From NCBI RefSeq assembly GCF_028554725.1, contig NC_071667.1, forward strand, positions 68,781,001 through 68,845,000: a stretch of DNA of 64,000 nucleotides. The letters run 5' to 3'. This document shows positions 58,909 to 64,000 of this stretch, piece by piece. How positions within the stretch are numbered: position 1 is the first letter of the stretch; each line of letters opens with the position of its first letter. The stretch is from Zeugodacus cucurbitae (Eukaryota > Arthropoda > Insecta > Diptera > Tephritidae). The notes beneath the pieces were generated by a model. The model was not told the DNA's origin. It saw only the letters and a list, made by a program, of their open reading frames with translations, and did no database searches. The position numbers were made by a program, and so were the translations under genes.

Positions 58909-60618
58909 TAGTGTCAATTTTTTACGAAAAACCATATTTGTGGTCTGGTTTTGTATATATTCGAGATATATAGTGGCAAGAAGGAAATTTTAACTCTTTT
59001 TTAGCTGAAACTATTCTCATAAAAACCACAAACAGTTCATATAAATTGGAAATGTGGTTATAAAAAGTGTATGCTCAAGCGATCTTAGCTCTTTTAGACG
59101 ATTGCTGTCTATTGAGAATATTTTTTTATCCAATTTCTTAGAAATTATGAGAGAGCTATTCAAACACTTTTCATTAATATAAAGAATAAGACGGAGAGTA
59201 TAGAATTCCTATATTTTGGTCTTCAATCTACACCAAAGCAACTTCGAAGCCGTGAGGATTCCTATATTGAAATATCAAGATAGTTTTAAAAAAACTTCTA
59301 AAATATCGAAATATAGTTTCAAGCTATACTTTAGGCTCAGTGAAAGAATGATATCTTAAATATGGAACTTCATTGAACAGTATCGTCCAATTCCCAGTAA
59401 AAATTTACAATGAGATCTGCGATCGAATTATTAGATTTCTTTATTTCGATCAAAGTTGCGGTTTCAACAGCATCAGAACATAAATCCTAACTTGTTCTCA
59501 AGATAACTCAATCCAACCTTATGACCTCAACCGAATATAAAGGAGATTTCGCTAATAAATAGCTGAGGGGTCTAGTAAGCTAGCTTTTTCTTCAATATAT
59601 ATGCATGAGTTTATTCATAAAAATTAAAATCGTTTAGTTGACAGTCGAAAGCTGCTTTCCTTTTATGCATAGCCTATCAGCTACTGTGATTTTCAGATCA
59701 TTCAGATCCAAGGTGTTTTAAGAATTATAAAAAAAATATTTCCTTTAACATTATAAGAAATTATTTTAGAACCCACCACTTTTATTTTGCTTATTTCGCC
59801 ACATAGTGTCCAACTAAGTGTTCATATATGAGTGTTTCAGTGCATGTCCACCACTGAAGGAAGTGCAACACTGCACGCTTGACTGCCGCAACTCATGCGG
59901 CTGCTTTAGACTTTCTGCGGTTGTCCACCTGCCGTCTAGCGCCTAAAAACGTCGTCGTCGTCGTCGTCTAACTACACTTAACTACATATCATAACTGCAT
60001 CAATGCGCTCACTATTTGCTTCAGTGATTTTTGAACTTCTACTTAAAACCAATAGAGTCGGCGGCCAGACAAGCCGGTGCGCACTAAAGAACTTTTATTT
60101 TTGTATACAATTATTTTTGGCTGCATTTTCCAACGAATGCACAGCGCTACGTGCCTTGGGCCTCGAGGGGCGGCTGCCTATTTGTTCTAGACAAATATGT
60201 AGCAACAAAAAAAAAAGTTGTGAGGAAAATGAAAATAAATAGAAATTTTAAATAAATAGTAAAATACCGTAGCAAGTACGTAAGCCGCCTCGACACGGCA
60301 GTGCAAGTGCAATATGTGTAGCAGCTGTGCTGTTGCATGCCACAAATTTAGAAAGAAAACACATGCAAGGTGTGTGTGTTTGAATATATTGTTACGAGCA
60401 TATCTTTTTATGAGTGGTTTACTTGTGCAGCGCACTTCCGCGAAATATACTAATATCAAATGTATATATTTAAATTTGCTCTTTAGTTATGAGATGTGCA
60501 CGATAATATTATTATTAATATGGCGCTGTAAGCTGTGTACTGTTAGTTTCGATGGTATGTTGTGTGCTGTAGCGAAGAACTCGGACAAATATTGAAGAAT
60601 TGTGGCAAAATGAAATGT
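58909..60618. other. Non-coding DNA
   Basis: AT-rich to about 59780; mixed afterwards with (GTC)6 at 59951-59968 and a GC-rich patch at 60140-60180. Frames of 63-93 codons overlap on both strands with no motif. Confidence 0.6.
59951..59968 (+). repeat. (GTC)6 microsatellite
   Basis: Pure GTC run, the second such run in the window (compare 17242). Confidence 0.9.
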
Positions 60619-60960
60619 GGTCCGGATGTAACTAGTTTGTAACTAGTCGGCTAATTTTTAATTTTTGCATTGAAAATTATTGAAATGTAGGTATAAAGTA
60701 TAAAAATAAAATAGATAGATATAGAATAATACAAGCAAAATAAACATGGTCTGGATTTAACTAGTTTGTAACCAGTCGACTAATTTTTAATTTTTGCATT
60801 GAAAATTATTGAATAGTAGATGTAAAGTATAAAAATAAAATGCATCAGTTTTTGAAATATATTTGTTTAATAAAATAATAGTGAGAAGCCAAAAAGATAT
60901 GCTATAGCGCTAAATGGTTCAAATGTGACTAGTTTATAAGTAGTTTCTTACATTTTAAAG
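60619..60960 (+). repeat. ACTAGTTTGTAA direct repeats
   Basis: A block of about 100 bp starting GGTCCGGATGTAACTAG (60619) recurs at 60748 (period 129) with near identity through CTAATTTTTAATTTTTGCAT. A third, eroded copy starts at 60916. A related inverted ACTAGTTGC...GTCTAGTTTGAAACCAG lies at 61023-61055. Confidence 0.8.
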
Positions 60961-63375
60961 ACTAATATTTTCACAAAAGTTCAGAAAAGACTGTATTATG
61001 ACTACAATTCTAAAAAAATGTCGACTAGTTGCATTCGGTCTAGTTTGAAACCAGTCCATATTCAATTGAGGAAACAAAATTTTACGTAATTTTTCCACCG
61101 GTTTGCTTTCAGTAGTGTCAATAAGCCATTCATTCATTTAAATATTTCCCGCAAACACTTGAGCCACCTTGCCAGTACACTAGTATGAATGACCCTCGCT
61201 GTATGCTTCTGCAAATATTTACATTCTCACACATAAATACGTGGTGATTACGTCTCATTCGGTTAACTTGGCGGCAAGCGCATATAAAGCCACTCATTAT
61301 CACCACGAGCATCATCACAACAACACACTCGTTAACAGCGCCCGCAGCTTCTATTTTATGTTATTTTTGATTTATTTACTTTTCGCTGACTCTAATAATG
61401 TACCATCTTTCGTAGGTCTACAGCCGCCATCTCGGTGTGACCTACCGCACAGAAAATTGTGTTTGGCTGGGTTTGATGCCGAGGGTTGGGCTTTATTTGT
61501 ACTTTTTTATGAGATTATTAAATTAGGCTATGAACCCAGCCTAGTAAGAGGTGAGATTGTGAAGACACGATATATGATAACTGGACAAAAAGTAGGAAAC
61601 TCTGGAGCATGTTGCTACTGTTCACGGATTTTTTTTATTGATTATAAATTTTAATTTTTTTTTTATTTTTCCACCGCTCATTTTCTAATGACTACACTAT
61701 GTACTAAGCTTTATTCGAAATTTAAGAATATTTCATAATTATCTAAATATGTCAACAAATCTCAAAGACATTGCTCCACTGACACTTAATATTGCCATTA
61801 TGGCATTCACTTAGTTTTATATCGCAGAAGATTCAAACATTTCAAAGAAAATATGCAATAATAACAATAATAATAACAACAACAACTCATAAGTATAGTC
61901 GATAACAGACGTTGAGACGTTGCATGCTGATTGCATATATAGAATTCGTCACAACTAACGCTTCAATGACATTTACTGTTGTTGTATGGCAATCAGCCAA
62001 TATGTCAGACACACAGAGATCACTCAGCAATCAGCGCTCAACACTAAGTACGCCGATGAGGAAATGATGCCACAGCCAGAACAGAGAGCAACATTAAAAG
62101 TGCCGTTGCTTTAATATACCGCCAGTCAACATGCCGCTAAATAAGTCGGCGGACTGGTTGAAGGATGGACCGATGAACGATCGCATGAATGAGTGCATGA
62201 GTGAGTGTCATAAGCTAAAGTGGAACGAAATGCAGTCAAAAGCCGGCCAATGCACGGCTCAACAACTGACAGATTGGCTAATTGCTCAAGCGGCAGCTCC
62301 ACTCAGTGCAAACTAACTAGTGCTCGAGCAAACTACAAGCAGATTTATATATATATTGAAGCGAGTGTTTATTATGCCACAGTGTGCCATTTGTGCAATG
62401 ACAACAGCAATAACAACAACACCGCGCACAGCAATTGTTGCAGCAATAATAAATAATAAATGTTGAGTGTTGGGCAGCAATTGAAGTTAATGTTCGCCAA
62501 CAAATGGCGGTGGCACAAATATTTCCTGGAAACGCTGTCAGCGCAACGGGCGACGATGAGCGCCGCCAATTGGCATTGTCCGCCATTGGTAGTCTGTGGC
62601 AGAGATGCTTAGGCAGCAACAGCTTTGTTGATGTTTTCTTTAGTTTATTTTGCTTCTTAATTGTGTTTGGCATGCGAGCGAAAGATTAGTGAAAGAGTTG
62701 TAAATTGCAAGTCACAAATGTGTGATGACATCATGCGCGATGACAACAACAACAACACCATGGTGAGGTAAATGAATATGCAATGGTGGGTTATTAGGAA
62801 GCAAGCAGTGCCACAGTTGGCAGCTAGCAGATGACATTGACAGAAATGATGGCAATGCTGACAATGGCAATAAGCGAACTGAATAAATATTAAAAAAATA
62901 AAAATAAAATAATAAAGAGAAAAAATCAATAAAATTTTCTTCGTTTGAAAAGAGAAAAAAAAAACAACAAAGTAGGACGTCAAAGTGTTTAAGTTTATGA
63001 ATAATAAATAGAGTCTTCATTTGTTGACAGTATAAATTACATAGATCATCTATCGACTTTTTTTGCTGAAGCGGCTGTAAGTGGCCATCAAGCGAGGAAA
63101 TATTTTAGTTTTTTTTTTACTGAGATACCATAAATTATTAACATCTTTAAGAGGCAATATTTATAAAGAAATAGCAGGATGAAATATTAAAAATATTTTA
63201 TGCCGATTCTTATCGATTTTCAGCAGTATTAAAATAATAAAAAGAAAATTAAAAACAATCTGTCAACTCTGTCTAACACAAATTGATATCTTTCTTAAAT
63301 AATACCAAAGTAGAAATAGGAAAAAAATAAAAACATTTGCTAAAATATTATTTCCGTATATAATTTAACTACCAG
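60961..63375. other. Non-coding DNA
   Basis: A 137-codon plus frame (61241-61654) is the most protein-like here; its middle (about residues 55-115) is compositionally balanced but has no recognisable motif or splice context. CAA/GCAAC-rich DNA at 61850-62600, then AT-rich. No gene is supportable. Confidence 0.55.
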
Positions 63376-63680
63376 AGTTGCCAACTCACAAAAATTACAA
63401 AAAAAAAATTATTTTATTCAGTGATTTTCGAAAATATAATATATCTTTGTCACTATATACATATGTAGAATAATCCACATTATTAAATGTAATCTGAATT
63501 ATTCACATTTAAGTATTTGCACTTTACATATTATTGGCAACCCTGTTTAATATATAACTTTTTTTTTGAATTTTAAAAGGATGTTCTTCACGTTCCATAT
63601 ATTTTTTAGGACAGTATTATATTTGTTTTAATTTTTAGATTATTTTTTATTTAATTTTTATCAATTATGTGGCAACCCTA
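63376..63680. repeat. GGCAACCCT motif group 3
   Basis: AGTTGCCAACT at 63376, TTGGCAACCCTG at 63534 and GTGGCAACCCTA at 63669; the last two are about 135 bp apart in the same orientation. Same motif as the groups at 12 and 42.6 kb. Confidence 0.5.
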
Positions 63681-64000
63681 AAAATAGTTTTTGGTAATTA
63701 TTTTTAATATATTAAAAAAAATCATTATGAGAGAGATATATGTGCATTTTTCTTCCAAAGAGTAACCCTGAGTAACCATATACCACACATATTCCAAAAA
63801 GACGCCTCAGGCGTAACGGTAAATAGTGAAAAGTAACATCTTCTTCCAGCGCCAGAGCAAATAGCTGCACGAAATGCTAAGTGCCAATTGAAGTTTTTAT
63901 TAACTTTCTCCTATCCGAGGGATTAACTTCAATTTGGTGGCCTCGCAGCAATTTTTGGCAATACAAAGCACAACAACAGAAACAAAAACCAAAAGCACAT
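63681..64000. other. Non-coding DNA to window end
   Basis: AT-rich, becoming CAA-rich at the end. No feature seen. Confidence 0.6.

Noticed and set aside
61241..61654. 137-codon plus frame
   Set aside because: Middle part looks balanced, but there is no motif, splice site or family resemblance; left as non-coding.

Overview
The window looks like non-coding DNA from a higher fly, most likely a tephritid fruit fly. The evidence is very AT-rich DNA full of CAA/GTT, TTGCCAC and GCATGC words, mariner and jockey-like retroposon relics, and a dispersed repeat with paired GTTCGG/CCGAAC and GGGCG/CGCCC arms that I remember from tephritid genomes. I found no confident protein-coding gene, rRNA, tRNA or CRISPR array. 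Nearly all open reading frames are short, low-complexity, or shadows of repeats.

The best explanation is the inside of one or more very long introns or a large intergenic region. The main support is splicing grammar. Four places have a branch-like or pyrimidine-rich 3' splice site fused directly to a 5' splice site (AG|GT), the signature of recursive (ratchet) splice points in long fly introns. Two are on the minus strand (8708/8707 and 44668/44667, both with CTAAT branch motifs 27-28 nt upstream). Two are on the plus strand (46073/46074 and 53115/53116). On the plus strand there is also a well-formed non-coding internal exon candidate at 21273-21496 (CTAAT branch, CCAG acceptor, GTAAGT donor, no ATG) and an isolated strong acceptor at 2267.

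Mobile DNA, left to right: a 730-bp TTAA-flanked element with perfect 19-bp terminal inverted repeats (1426-2155); four copies of a MITE family with TAGCCTTTTCRCRCAG-like ends (932-1236, 8214-8571, 36909-37136, 45615-45903); a dead mariner transposase (31400-32245, minus) beside the 3' end of a jockey/R1-type reverse transcriptase ORF (32252-32635, minus); a 451-bp hAT-type MITE with 8-bp target duplications (40104-40554); a 333-bp segment with a 95-codon ORF between 19-bp direct repeats (45212-45582); and a long dispersed repeat (55411-56480).

Other structure includes three clusters of TATCGATA/CGATA motifs (4.5, 34.0-34.5 and 36.5-37.6 kb), three quasi-periodic arrays of a GGCAAC(C/G)CT motif (12.0, 42.6 and 63.4 kb), a GAGAG-rich tract (47.1 kb), a good CTCF-like site (58.9 kb), several diverged tandem repeats, and a recurrent perfect palindrome GTGGCATGCCAC (four copies). 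Together these suggest a regulatory, transposon-rich intron landscape. No assignment to a named host gene is possible from this window alone.
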